Assembly: GCA_946480085.1 (NCBI GenBank)
Contig: CAMLHZ010000010.1
Coordinates: forward strand, 72,952 to 136,951
Source of the DNA: an uncultured Flavobacteriales bacterium
GTDB taxonomy: Bacteria; Bacteroidota; Bacteroidia; Flavobacteriales; Crocinitomicaceae
DNA: 64,000 nt
Direction of reading: 5' to 3'
Part shown: positions 17,349-25,668 of the stretch, piece by piece
Position numbering within the stretch: the first letter of the stretch is position 1
Layout: each line of letters starts with the position of its first letter
Program-made: the position numbers and the translations under genes
The notes under the pieces: generated by a model
Told to the model about the DNA's origin: nothing
What the model saw: the letters and a program-made list of their open reading frames with translations, nothing else
Databases searched by the model: none

Positions 17349-18431
17349 ATGAAAATAGAAAAAATCAAAGTAGGCATAATAGGTCTTAACCCCGACAGCC
17401 AGTGGGCATCAAAGTCTCACCTACCTGCACTAAGGCATTTATCTGATACCTTTGAGATAATCGGAGTGGCCAATTCTACTTATGAAAGCGCTGTAAAGGC
17501 TGCAAATGTGTTACAAATCCCAATCGCTTATGAAAATGCAGATGCCTTAATTACATCAGACGATATAGAACTAGTTGTAATTACAGTGAAGGTTCCTTAC
17601 CATTATTACCTTGTAAAGGCTGCGCTTTTAGCAGGCAAACATGTGTACTGCGAACATCCATTAGGCAACGGGTTTGCAGAAACGGAGCAATTGGCAGCTA
17701 TTGCTGCACGGGGAAATGTGGTTGCAGCTGTAGGAACACAAATGGCTGTCTCGCCTGAAGTGATTTACCTGGAGCAACTTATTAAAGATGGTTATGTAGG
17801 AAGGGTTTTATCAACTACCCTCATAGGATCAGGAGGTCGCTGGTCAGACGAAGCAATTTCAGCTGACTATTATCTGTATGATAAAACTAACGGCGCTACG
17901 ATGCTAACCATTCCCTTGGGGCATACTCTGGCTGGCATTACTAAAGTTCTGGGTGGCTTTGATACATTGACAGCAAAAATGACAAACAATTTTACGACCG
18001 TAAAACTTACTGATACTGGTGAAATAAAGCCTAACACCACTGAAGATCAGATTTTGGTGATAGGTCAATTGAAAAATGGGGCGGCAATTTCTATTCATTA
18101 CCGGGGCGGAATTTCAAGAGGCACTAACCTTTTATGGGAGATTAATGGAACTGAAGGTGATATTCAGGTTACAGGACCACTTGGACATGGTCAGTTTGTT
18201 CCGTTAACAATTCGAGGAGCACAAGGGAAAGACGAGGAATTACAAACCCTGCTTATTCCAAATGAAATGGTTGAAGGGTTGGCGGATGATCCGGTAATTA
18301 GAAATGTGGCAGAGTTTTACAAAAGAGTAGCTGCTGACATAAGAAATAAAACGAAAACAGCACCTTCTTTTGAGGACGCGGTCGTATTAGGGCAACTAAT
18401 CAATGATATTGAACAATCCTCAAAAAGTTAA
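17349..18431 (+). CDS. Gfo/Idh/MocA oxidoreductase, Gal80-like subgroup
   Basis: 360 residues. The N-terminal Rossmann fold starts 'KVGIIGLNPDSQWASKSHLPAL', followed by 'VVITVKVPYHYYLVKAALLAGKHVYCEHPLGNGFAE', where the family motif EKP is replaced by EHP. The C-terminal alpha/beta domain begins near residue 130. The pattern 'GLN..~WA..SHLPAL' plus 'VKVPYHY' is characteristic of Gal80-like members, some of which are regulators rather than enzymes. Transcribed divergently from HxlR across a shared operator. Substrate unknown. Confidence 0.88.
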   Translation: MKIEKIKVGIIGLNPDSQWASKSHLPALRHLSDTFEIIGVANSTYESAVKAANVLQIPIAYENADALITSDDIELVVITVKVPYHYYLVKAALLAGKHVYCEHPLGNGFAETEQLAAIAARGNVVAAVGTQMAVSPEVIYLEQLIKDGYVGRVLSTTLIGSGGRWSDEAISADYYLYDKTNGATMLTIPLGHTLAGITKVLGGFDTLTAKMTNNFTTVKLTDTGEIKPNTTEDQILVIGQLKNGAAISIHYRGGISRGTNLLWEINGTEGDIQVTGPLGHGQFVPLTIRGAQGKDEELQTLLIPNEMVEGLADDPVIRNVAEFYKRVAADIRNKTKTAPSFEDAVVLGQLINDIEQSSKS

Positions 18432-18477
18432 TGCAATAAGAACCGAACCATTGTCTGAAGTACGGTATTTTTCAAAG

Positions 18478-18683
18478 CAAAAGGGAATTGAACCGCTTTA
18501 CATTTCAGGAAACCGAATGAAATTAGCATTTGCGGAAGATTTGGTTTTACCATCCTCCTCGGTCCTCCTTCAAAGGAGGAAGCTGGATTTCAGCTTCGAA
18601 CCGAGATTTCACACTCAGTCCTCACGCTCACACTGAAAAGGAAAAAGCCCGGAAAGAGTGAGTGTGAGCGAGAGAAGAGTGAC
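18478..18683 (-). repeat. Stable-RNA trailer repeat, copy A
   Basis: This copy matches the region after ssrA (20124-20350). A 23-bp identical run lies at 18502-18524 and 20148-20170, and a shared ttgcggaagatttggttt follows. On the minus strand both contain a T-loop-like GGTTCGAAGC and end in a T-arm-like AGCGGTTC(A/G)ATTCCC. A related tail follows tRNA-Lys at 40996-41211. No coding content is seen. Confidence 0.75.
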
Positions 18684-18729
18684 AAAAAGAAAAAAGCATC
18701 CAACTACCGCTGAATGCTTTTTTCTTTTT
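18684..18729 (-). terminator. A/T-rich terminator of the repeat, copy A
   Basis: AAAAAGAAAAAAGCAT pairs with ATGCTTTTTTCTTTTT around a 14-base loop. The same hairpin stem follows tRNA-Lys (40952-40995) and the pseudo-tRNA end at 44834-44874. Confidence 0.75.
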
Positions 18730-18759
18730 GTGGAGAAGGAGGTTCGTAAGTCGAACCGG
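18729..18759 (-). other. Degenerate tRNA-like 3' end
   Basis: On the minus strand CCGGTTCGACTTACGAACC is followed by TCCTTCTCCACA and then the terminator stem. This looks like a decayed T-arm plus acceptor 3' strand. It lies just downstream of the cupin gene, where an att-like copy of an RNA 3' end would be expected. Confidence 0.5.
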
Positions 18760-18782
18760 AAAAATAGTTCGTTTGAAGACGG

Positions 18783-19331
18783 TTACTCTGTATATTTTTT
18801 ATAATACTTGTTCCAGCCTAAAATGATTCCTTTCATATAAAACAGGTTCAGCACAATTTTAAATATCGGAGCGGGGATATTGGTAGGCCGTGTAATGCTC
18901 TTTGCTTTCATTCTCTTCATGAAATAGCACATCTTAGGAATATTCACCTGTCCGTTTTTGTCATAATCCTTATCGAGAACAAGGCCTCCCATGCATTGGA
19001 AAAATTTAAACGAATCAAGTGCAGGCCTGAATTCTACGACGCAGGTCAAAATTTCCGGCGTATTATTGTAAGCGATGTGTGATGCGCCCTTCGTAGCATT
19101 TATTGAGTCTCCGGCTTTACCGATATGTTCCTTTCCATCCAAAACCATCCGTATTTCCCCGCTCTTTATATGAAATAATTCATCCTGCGTAAAGTGGATA
19201 TGTGGATTAGGTACGTGTCCGCCTGGTTGCACGATCCATTCGAAGACAAATGCTTCGGCATCGTTTGAAATGCAGCGAAATGTTTCTCCTGCATTTGGAT
19301 TTGTAAATCCAGCGTATAAATCTGTTGCCAT
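18783..19331 (-). CDS. Cupin-domain protein
   Basis: 182 residues from the ATG at 19331; an open frame extends to 19394, but a TAnnTTTG-type -7 box (TACTTTTG) lies between, and the conserved part begins at 'ATDLYAGFTNPNAGE'. The cupin barrel shows the metal-binding pattern 'PNPHIHFTQDELFHIKSGEIRM' (two His, Glu, His) and 'GKAGDSINATKGASHIAYN'. A hydrophobic C-terminal region follows. It is downstream of a Crp/Fnr regulator on the same strand, which probably controls it. Substrate unknown. Confidence 0.85.
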   Translation of the reverse strand: MATDLYAGFTNPNAGETFRCISNDAEAFVFEWIVQPGGHVPNPHIHFTQDELFHIKSGEIRMVLDGKEHIGKAGDSINATKGASHIAYNNTPEILTCVVEFRPALDSFKFFQCMGGLVLDKDYDKNGQVNIPKMCYFMKRMKAKSITRPTNIPAPIFKIVLNLFYMKGIILGWNKYYKKYTE

Positions 19332-19403
19332 CTGTTGGTTTTTATAATTACCAGGCAAAAGTATATGCGCTGAAAATGAAAGTAGTTGATCCAAATCAAC
19401 AAA

Positions 19404-20042
19404 TCATCCGAGAGCTATTTTTCTCCTAATACGGCTAATTGTTTCCGTTCTTAGTCCCAGATAATTGGCAATGTGATGCTGCGGAACCCGCAATATCAAA
19501 GAAGGTCGGGTTTCTAGAAGTCTTTTGTATAAAGTTTCAGGAGTATCGTTTTTCAAGCGGGTTGCTTCCTGTATTATCCGATTATGGTCTGATGCGTACT
19601 TTAGATCAAAATACTGCCTGTACGCAGGAAAGTTTTTCATTCCATATTCTGCATTTTCAAGTGTTATCCCTAATATATCGCAGTCTTCCAAAGCTTGAAG
19701 ATACATCTCTGTTTTGGTTTTTGATCGCATACATTGTACTTCACCAGCAAACCATTTTTCTTCGGCAAAGAATACAATCTGTTCGTCACCTTCATCATTG
19801 ATGAAAAATTTTCGCATGCATCCCTTTACAATAAACGGACTGTATTTTGGGATTTCTCCGGCTTGATAGAAAAATTCGTTCTTCCTGACCTTAAACTCGG
19901 TAAACAACTTTAAAAACTCAGGAAAATCACGCTCTGAAAAGTCTGAGTATGCTTGTAAATCCTGCAGAAGTATATTTGAATCCAATTGATTGTATGAATA
20001 AAGTATATTGTTGTAAGATTTAAAATTACCCATATTCTTCAA
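19404..20042 (-). CDS. Crp/Fnr-family transcriptional regulator
   Basis: 212 residues. The N-terminal cyclic-nucleotide-type barrel includes 'VRKNEFFYQAGEIPKYSPFIVKGCMRKFFINDEGDEQIVFFAEEKWFAGE'. The C-terminal HTH is 'ILRVPQHHIANYLGLRTETISRIRRK'. No FNR cysteine cluster is seen. An unusually good Shine-Dalgarno AAAGGAGG lies upstream of the TTG at 20042; an ATG nine bases in (MGNF) is the alternative. It precedes the cupin gene and both lie between repeat copies A and B, so the pair probably arrived as a unit. Confidence 0.92.
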   Translation of the reverse strand: MKNMGNFKSYNNILYSYNQLDSNILLQDLQAYSDFSERDFPEFLKLFTEFKVRKNEFFYQAGEIPKYSPFIVKGCMRKFFINDEGDEQIVFFAEEKWFAGEVQCMRSKTKTEMYLQALEDCDILGITLENAEYGMKNFPAYRQYFDLKYASDHNRIIQEATRLKNDTPETLYKRLLETRPSLILRVPQHHIANYLGLRTETISRIRRKIALG

Positions 20043-20123
20043 CAGACCTCCTTTTCCGAAAATAAAATTCGGTTTTCAGTGAGCGGGAAACATTTAGATA
20101 GACGAAAGCTGAACGAATGTGAG

Positions 20124-20350
20124 CAAAAGGGAATCGAACCGCTGTGAATTTCAGGAAACCGAATGAAATTGGTGCTTGCGGAAGATTTGGTTTTTTTCCT
20201 CTCCCTCTTCACGAGCAGCGCTCGCTCTTCTCTCCAAAGAGGGAGACGAGATTCGTGCTTCGAACCGGGATTTTACACTCATTCTCGTTATCATTTTCGC
20301 TTACGAAAAGAAAGAGCCGACAACAGAATGAGAAACAGAATGAAGAACAA
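20124..20350 (-). repeat. Stable-RNA trailer repeat, copy B (downstream of ssrA)
   Basis: This is the tail after the tmRNA terminator, related to copy A (18478-18683). On the minus strand it carries AATCCCGGTTCGAAGC, then an inverted repeat of the type CTCCCTCTT...AAGAGGGAGAG, and ends with AGCGGTTCGATTCCC, which resembles a T-arm. No gene is seen. Confidence 0.75.
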
Positions 20351-20389
20351 AAAGAAAGCCCTGACAAAACTGCCAGGGCTCTTTCTTTT
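20351..20389 (-). terminator. Rho-independent terminator of ssrA
   Basis: On the minus strand AGCCCTG pairs with CAGGGCT around a loop of about ten bases, flanked by A-rich and T-rich arms. It directly follows the CCA end of tmRNA. Confidence 0.85.
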
Positions 20390-20792
20390 GGTGGAGTCGG
20401 AGGGGTTCGAACCCTCGTCCAAACGATGAATCCCAATGTCTTCTACATGCTTAGTTTTTGATTAATTGTAGGGAGGAATCCGGACAAAAACACCCAATAT
20501 TCCAACTTAGCCTCTGAGATCTCACACCGCCCGCGAGGCGAGTTTGGTGCCAGATTTTCTAAAATGATTCCCCTTAGCCTGCTGACCGAAAATCAGAGTC
20601 GTGCAGAGGAGAAACTTGTCCGTGTACTAAACTTCCACTGGATTAAGCTTTATTTACCTAGTAAATTAAGCAGCAAGTGCGTATGACGTATTGTCAATTA
20701 TGTTTTGAACCAGGATATTTACGAGCTCCAATTCAACGCTCGACATGCTTCCCACCGAAATCGCTACCGCTGTCAAATCCAATGTCGACCCC
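20389..20792 (-). ncRNA. ssrA: Transfer-messenger RNA (tmRNA)
   Basis: 404 nt. The 5' end GGGGUCG pairs with CGACUCC at the 3' end (one G-U pair), followed by A and encoded CCA. The T-arm reads GAGGGTTCGAACCCCTC. The tag frame ends NTSYALAA-stop (stop complement of 20666-20668). By comparison with nine-residue Bacteroidetes tags of the type G-E-N-N-Y-A-L-A-A, the tag here may be DNTSYALAA with a GAC resume codon. It rescues stalled ribosomes with SmpB (11327-11779). Promoter and terminator are both recognisable. Confidence 0.95.
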
Positions 20793-20801
20793 AATGTCTT
20801 A

Positions 20802-20831
20802 CAAAGTTAAGATATAACAATTAAGATGCAA
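20802..20831 (-). promoter_or_regulatory. Promoter TTG-N19-TAACTTTG for ssrA
   Basis: On the minus strand TTG (complement of 20829-20831) and TAACTTTG (complement of 20802-20809) are exactly 19 bases apart. The tmRNA 5' end at 20792 lies ten bases past the -7 box. Confidence 0.85.
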
Positions 20832-20867
20832 CGTTTTCCAATAATCGGTTTTTCTTTAATACGAATA

Positions 20868-22070
20868 TCAAAAATCTCTTTCACTGCCGAATTGTAGCAG
20901 TTGATGGTCAACGGTATATTCCAACACAACAAATGCTGCTCCCTTATATGTAGTACCATCACTCATAAAAAACAGAATGTTCTCGTTTTTCATTTTTATG
21001 TTGGTAATGTAGTATGCTTCTGTAGATTCCTCTTCATACATAGAATTCAATAAGCCTTTTTCAAACGGAATAAATTCTACTTTACTGGAAAAGTCAGTAA
21101 CATTAATTCCGGCATAAAACAGACCCGTAAATTGGTTGGAATCATCGTCCGTATTTTTAGCAAGTCCGTAGATTCTGAGTTCATCTCCAACAAAAACAGT
21201 TTGAATAGGGGGTTCGTAAAAAGTGGCTTGGGCTAAGGGTAATTCTATGGTTAGAATCTCATTTTTTGTAACGTCAAGATAGGAAACAGGATGATATGGA
21301 TTTAGATCTGAAAGCACAATTCTTCCTTTGACATCAGCTCGCGAAAAATCCTTTCCTTCCTCGGCAGTAAAATTGCTGCGAATCAACAAATTTCCATTCT
21401 CCAAATAGTGATACGTTGAGAATTTACCATACGATTTAGTCTTTAGCTGCACAGGGAGAGCAATTTTCGATAGTGAAGGGATGAGTAAGTCTTCACCAAG
21501 AATTGCATATTCCAACTGAACATAATTGTTTTGAACTGGTATTTCAGCACCAACGAATATCTCGTTTCTTTGAAAAGGATTTACAACAACGGTAATAGTA
21601 GATCTCTGTTTTGCGGTAATACTGCGCTCAAGGTCAAATGCATGGGTGTTGGTGTATTTTTTTTGAATCGATTGAGTTCTTTGCAGGGCGTCATCGTAGG
21701 TTTCTAAATACAACTCCTCAGCATCTTTGGTGTTTTTCGTCCAAAAAATGACGATTCTGTGATCTTGAACAATGCAGGTATGAAAGTCAAGCCCTTTATA
21801 ATACTCCTTATCCTTCGTGACTCCTATTAATGGTAAACCAATAACTACCTTTCGATTTTCTTTACTAACAGCAATCAGTTTTAGTTTGTTTTTGCGTATT
21901 GTATCGCTTAACAAGAGCTTGTAAACATAAGTATCATTCTCACCGACATACTGAATAATATTCGTTTTTTCGAAAAACTCGTTTTTGATTTCTGCACTTT
22001 GACCGTTAACATAGTTACCGGATAAAAAGATCACTGAAATTAGGAGAATTAAGAGGTTTGATTTTGGCAT
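20868..22070 (-). CDS. Secreted hypothetical protein
   Basis: 400 residues with a signal peptide (MPKSNLLILLISVIFLSGNYVNGQS). The mature part is beta-rich with no recognised domain; repeated short strands could form a propeller-like fold. No lipobox, T9SS tail or catalytic motif is seen. It stands alone between ssrA and a divergent MORN/TonB gene. Likely periplasmic or surface located. Confidence 0.65.
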   Translation of the reverse strand: MPKSNLLILLISVIFLSGNYVNGQSAEIKNEFFEKTNIIQYVGENDTYVYKLLLSDTIRKNKLKLIAVSKENRKVVIGLPLIGVTKDKEYYKGLDFHTCIVQDHRIVIFWTKNTKDAEELYLETYDDALQRTQSIQKKYTNTHAFDLERSITAKQRSTITVVVNPFQRNEIFVGAEIPVQNNYVQLEYAILGEDLLIPSLSKIALPVQLKTKSYGKFSTYHYLENGNLLIRSNFTAEEGKDFSRADVKGRIVLSDLNPYHPVSYLDVTKNEILTIELPLAQATFYEPPIQTVFVGDELRIYGLAKNTDDDSNQFTGLFYAGINVTDFSSKVEFIPFEKGLLNSMYEEESTEAYYITNIKMKNENILFFMSDGTTYKGAAFVVLEYTVDHQLLQFGSERDF

Positions 22071-22264
22071 TTTTTTCTTGTAAAGCTACAATGGAAAATT
22101 GAATTGTCCGTTGATAAGCACTTAATTCATTCGGTTTCTTAAAGTTTATAATCGTTCGATTCCCTTTTTCTTCAAAGACATTATATTTGTTTCTTTGGAT
22201 GGTATTGATTCTCTTTGATTATCCAATTAAACAAACTTTATTGTAATTTTTGCAATTGACTATT

Positions 22265-23098
22265 ATGAAAACCACCGGTTTAATATTTATTCTTTTTACT
22301 TATTTCCAAGTATTTGGTCAAGAACCTCAAACGATTCATCTCAAGCTGAAAAAAGATGATGGGCATGGGTATAAATACAAGGTTGACTATTATGCTCTAA
22401 AGGCAGATACGTCTATTAAACATGGTGTGTATAAAAGATATGATATCCTCAATGATCTTGAAGAAACTGGTTATTACAATCACGGAATAAAAGATAGTAC
22501 CTGGAAAACATACTTGGCTGGCAAAATGGTTAATAGTGTAGGAAACTACAAGGAAGGAAAGAAGCAGGGTCTTTGGAATTATTATACCAATATACCTTAT
22601 ACCAACTGGAAACCAACACCTTACAAAACAGGTAATTACTTAAATGATAGTTTGATTGGTGTTTGGACATATTATTTAGAAACAGGAGAAATAGAACAGA
22701 AATATGACCATACACTCGACTCCTTAATCTATCGAGCTCAAGATAAACAAAAGAGAACTTTACTGGTAAAGCAAGGGAGCAACCAAGTGGTTAAATTACT
22801 GGATTTGTTTCCAGTGCTTGTTGGTGGAAATGTTGAAGAGACGGAGAATTGGTATAAAATCGACCAAAACAAACTTCAGCCTTTGGCTGATGGCAAAAAT
22901 CAAACATACACACTCACTTTCTGGATAAAATCAAATGGAGAAGCATATGGCTATGAAATGGTTAAAGGTGTAAATAGCGATTATGACAATTACGTTATAG
23001 AGTTCTATAAGAATAACTGTAAATGGATTCCGGGTGTAATCAATGGAAAAAATGTAGAATGTCAATATGTCGTTAAAGTGATCGATTTAACGGAATAG
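22265..23098 (+). CDS. Exported MORN-repeat (YwqK-like) protein with TonB-like C-terminus
   Basis: 277 residues from the ATG at 22265, which starts a signal peptide (MKTTGLIFILFTYFQVFGQ); five codons upstream are open but only from TTG. The middle has several MORN/YwqK-type units such as 'GVYKRYD', 'GYYNHGIKDSTWKTY', 'GNYKEGKKQGLWNYY' and 'GNYLNDSLIGVWTYY'. The last about 80 residues ('YTLTFWIKSNGEAYGYEMVKG...VECQYVVKVIDL') resemble a TonB C-terminal domain. Function unknown; the 'antitoxin' label used for YwqK relatives is not supported here. Confidence 0.75.
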   Translation: MKTTGLIFILFTYFQVFGQEPQTIHLKLKKDDGHGYKYKVDYYALKADTSIKHGVYKRYDILNDLEETGYYNHGIKDSTWKTYLAGKMVNSVGNYKEGKKQGLWNYYTNIPYTNWKPTPYKTGNYLNDSLIGVWTYYLETGEIEQKYDHTLDSLIYRAQDKQKRTLLVKQGSNQVVKLLDLFPVLVGGNVEETENWYKIDQNKLQPLADGKNQTYTLTFWIKSNGEAYGYEMVKGVNSDYDNYVIEFYKNNCKWIPGVINGKNVECQYVVKVIDLTE

Positions 23099-23168
23099 TT
23101 CTTATTCCCGGTTCTACTTTCGAATCCCATAGAAAAAGTCTTACAAATTCACATTCCCGAAAACCTCC

Positions 23169-23176
23169 TAACTTTG
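23169..23176 (+). promoter_or_regulatory. -7 box TAACTTTG for the small basic protein
   Basis: TAACTTTG ends four bases before the GTG at 23181, predicting a leaderless message and supporting the GTG start. Confidence 0.5.
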
Positions 23177-23180
23177 CATT

Positions 23181-23342
23181 GTGGCGAAACAAAAAAACAC
23201 CGACAACAAAAAGCTTCACTCCAAATTAATGGATAAAAAGAAAAACAAGAAGCAGGCTGCGAAAGAGTTGAACAAACTACGACTTCGAGAACTGAATCAG
23301 TTGGCCAATAAGTTGAGACGAGAAAATAATTCTGAATCTTAA
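23181..23342 (+). CDS. Small, highly basic protein (53 residues)
   Basis: A GTG-started frame of 53 residues, beginning MAKQKNTDNKKLHSKL and ending KLRRENNSES. About a third is Lys or Arg, and the second half looks like one amphipathic helix with Leu spaced for a coiled coil (ELNKLRLRELNQLANKL). A -7 promoter box sits directly in front. Such composition fits nucleic-acid or ribosome binding, but no family is recognised. Confidence 0.6.
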   Translation: MAKQKNTDNKKLHSKLMDKKKNKKQAAKELNKLRLRELNQLANKLRRENNSES

Positions 23343-23425
23343 ACGGATGCTTGTCCTCTCTCACTTTACACTGACTGATAGTTAAACAAGAGCAAACTAA
23401 CATCAAACTAAAAAGAACCTATACT

Positions 23426-24268
23426 ATGCAAAATCAATTCTATAAAGTAATGAACGCCTATTCTGATGACGAACTGCTGGCGGTTTATAGAGATCGGTCC
23501 AGTTATACTCCGGAAGCGACCGAAGCAATGGAACACGTTCTGTCAGAGCGCAATCTAAAGGAAAATGCGTCACAAATTGTCAATGAACAAGAAATAGAAG
23601 AGACAATATCACAAATAGAACAATACGCAAAATTCAAACGCTCAGAATTTGGAAAATCAATACCTGATTCAGCATTCGCAAAAGAGTGTTTAAAAGATTC
23701 AATATATCTCGAACGTTACATTTCACCAGTACACAACTACAATTGGCTCAATTATGTTTTTGTTATTCTTGGAGGAGTTGGACTGGTAATAGCGCTTTGC
23801 ATTCTTGGAATCGGTGAATATCCTTCTCCGATGGTTACTTTTCTAATAACTTCAATTGCTGCCTCAACCCTATTACCATTCGGCCTTTGGAAACTTTACA
23901 AAAACAAAGCACGGCTGACCATAGTTAAAACCATGAATAGCGCTAAAATTGTTATAACTGGAGCAAAAGATTATCATGAAATTTCCTTACCGCTACGATA
24001 TGAATATTACTGGGAATGGCACACCATAAAACGAAACCTAAAACAAGTAATGCTGCATATTTTCTTGTACGATGATAAGAACGACAGCTCTATTGAATTG
24101 AGACAATTAATAGAACTTTATAAATCTCCGCCGCCGCATTGGGAAAAGCTTCCCAAAGACTTCAAAACAAATAAGTCTTCGTCATTTGCTTATTTGAATC
24201 ACGGTTTCCAAAAACCTTTCTTGTACGAAGTTCAACGGATTTTGGATGGTTTGCATGAAGAGGATTGA
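23426..24268 (+). CDS. Hypothetical membrane protein
   Basis: 280 residues. The N-terminal about 60 residues ('AYSDDELLAVYRDRSSYTPEATEAMEHVLSERNL') resemble the helix-turn motif found at the start of several Bacteroidetes membrane proteins. Two transmembrane helices follow (about 110-130 and 137-155), then a cytoplasmic region with 'YEYYWEWHTIKRNLKQVMLHIFLYD', possibly PH-like. Function not recognised. Confidence 0.65.
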   Translation: MQNQFYKVMNAYSDDELLAVYRDRSSYTPEATEAMEHVLSERNLKENASQIVNEQEIEETISQIEQYAKFKRSEFGKSIPDSAFAKECLKDSIYLERYISPVHNYNWLNYVFVILGGVGLVIALCILGIGEYPSPMVTFLITSIAASTLLPFGLWKLYKNKARLTIVKTMNSAKIVITGAKDYHEISLPLRYEYYWEWHTIKRNLKQVMLHIFLYDDKNDSSIELRQLIELYKSPPPHWEKLPKDFKTNKSSSFAYLNHGFQKPFLYEVQRILDGLHEED

Positions 24269-24343
24269 TCCTTCGTAGTTCAATAAATTGTTAGCTAAAC
24301 AGTTAAAACTCTAAAATCATTTTCATATTGTTGTCGCGAATAC

Positions 24344-24351
24344 TATATTTG
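24344..24351 (+). promoter_or_regulatory. -7 box TATATTTG for the VOC-EVE-MarR run
   Basis: TATATTTG lies 23 bases before the VOC gene ATG. The -33 site at the correct spacing reads TTC instead of TTG. Confidence 0.5.
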
Positions 24352-24374
24352 CAACAACAATTAATTTTTGAATA

Positions 24375-24734
24375 ATGAAACAACTCACATTTGCATCACT
24401 ACAAGTGAAAGACCTGGACGTATCAAAGAACTTTTACACCGAAAAACTAGGATTTGAAATTGGTGACACGAATCCACAAGCCTGTATCTTTAAATACAAT
24501 CAGGGAGAAGCAAGTTTTGCTATCCGTACACCGCTTGAACCTATAGAAGGAAAAGAACTGGGAACTGGAGTTGCACTTTGGTTTGCAGTTAACGAAAATG
24601 TAGATGAACTAAAAGAGAAATTCATCGCAAACGGAATTACAACTGCCGGACCAATAATTGAAACACCATTTGGTCGTGCTTTTCATGTAAAAGACATAGA
24701 CGGTTATAAACTCACGTTTTTAGAAACAAACTAA
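24375..24734 (+). CDS. VOC-family (glyoxalase/bleomycin-resistance-like) protein
   Basis: 119 residues, a single-subunit VOC fold of two beta-alpha-beta-beta-beta modules. It begins 'FASLQVKDLDVSKNFYTEKLGFEIGD' and ends 'GRAFHVKDIDGYKLTFLE', the usual module signatures. The members bind metal and act as lyases, dioxygenases or binding proteins; the substrate cannot be told. It starts a tight run with the EVE and MarR genes (gap of one base each). Confidence 0.88.
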   Translation: MKQLTFASLQVKDLDVSKNFYTEKLGFEIGDTNPQACIFKYNQGEASFAIRTPLEPIEGKELGTGVALWFAVNENVDELKEKFIANGITTAGPIIETPFGRAFHVKDIDGYKLTFLETN

Positions 24735-24735
24735 C

Positions 24736-25164
24736 ATGGAACGGAAACCAAAAAACTGGATCATTGTAGCTTCGAAAGATCACGTTCAAACAGGTCTTTC
24801 AGAAGGTTTTGCTCAGGCATGTCATGGAAAAGCTGCTCCATTGAAACGAATGCGAAAAGGAGATTTCGTGATTTACTATTCGAGTAAACAGACAATGGGA
24901 AAACTGGATAAATGTCAGGAATTTACAGCAATTGGTGAAGTAAAAAGCGATGATACGTATGAATTTCAAATGACTGCAGATTTTTGTCCTTCGAGAAGAG
25001 ATGTTGCTTTTTTCGAGCACAACAACACTTCTATTCTTCCATTGATCAACGATTTGGAGTTCATTCAGAACAAACAAAGTTGGGGCTATCCGTTTCGTTT
25101 TGGATTTTTTGAAATCAACAAACATGATTTTGATTTAATTTCACAGCAAATGCTTCGAAAATAG
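24736..25164 (+). CDS. EVE-domain protein
   Basis: 142 residues covering one EVE domain: 'NWIIVASKDHVQTGLSEGFAQACHGKAAPLKRMRKGDFVIYYSSKQ', 'FTAIGEVKSDDTYEF' and 'NKQSWGYPFRFGFFEI'. EVE domains have a PUA-like pocket and are thought to bind modified bases in DNA or RNA. Here the gene lies between VOC and MarR genes with one-base gaps, so it is cotranscribed; the link to their function is unclear. Confidence 0.9.
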   Translation: MERKPKNWIIVASKDHVQTGLSEGFAQACHGKAAPLKRMRKGDFVIYYSSKQTMGKLDKCQEFTAIGEVKSDDTYEFQMTADFCPSRRDVAFFEHNNTSILPLINDLEFIQNKQSWGYPFRFGFFEINKHDFDLISQQMLRK

Positions 25165-25165
25165 G

Positions 25166-25627
25166 ATGACAAAAAAAATTGACTTCAAGTTTAAAACACC
25201 GAATGAAAGCCCTGGTTATCTTTTGGGACAATTAACACTATTGTGGCAACGCAAACTAAAGAAGGTTCTTGATCCGTTGGACTTAACCCAAACCCAATTT
25301 GTTCTTTTAGCTGCTTTAGGCTGGCTTTCCAGAGAAAACAACAATGTCACTCAAGTAGATATTGCGAATCAGGGCAATGCCGATAGAATGATGGTTTCTA
25401 AGGTTTTGAGAACACTTGAGTCCAAGAAGTTTATCAGTCGACAAGAGCACCAAACCGACACAAGAGCCAAAGTCATCAAACTAACGGAAGAAGGTGCTGA
25501 AGTGCTACAGAAAGCTTTAACCGCCGTCGAGAATGCCGATATCGAGTTCTTTTCGGTTATCGGAAATAACTTGACATCAATGAATCAGAACATGGTGAAT
25601 TTGATTGAACGAAATAAGGGAGAATAA
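25166..25627 (+). CDS. MarR-family transcriptional regulator
   Basis: 153 residues with the MarR winged helix: 'LDPLDLTQTQFVLLAALGWL', 'VTQVDIANQGNADRMMVSKVLRTLESKKFISRQEHQTDTRAKVIKLTEEG'. The D-x-R motif of the wing (DTRAK) is conserved. It closes the VOC-EVE-MarR run and may autoregulate it. The ligand is not known. Confidence 0.93.
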   Translation: MTKKIDFKFKTPNESPGYLLGQLTLLWQRKLKKVLDPLDLTQTQFVLLAALGWLSRENNNVTQVDIANQGNADRMMVSKVLRTLESKKFISRQEHQTDTRAKVIKLTEEGAEVLQKALTAVENADIEFFSVIGNNLTSMNQNMVNLIERNKGE

Positions 25628-25668
25628 AGCCAAAACAGATAACTTTATCCAACAAGAAACCAATTGAA

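Noticed and set aside
20144..20461. Open frame across the ssrA 3' end
   Set aside because: It overlaps tmRNA and its trailer repeat; the translated product has no family and is rich in repeat-derived residues.
22265..23098. Toxin-antitoxin antitoxin call for the YwqK-like gene
   Set aside because: No toxin gene is adjacent and the protein has an export signal, so the label is not supported.
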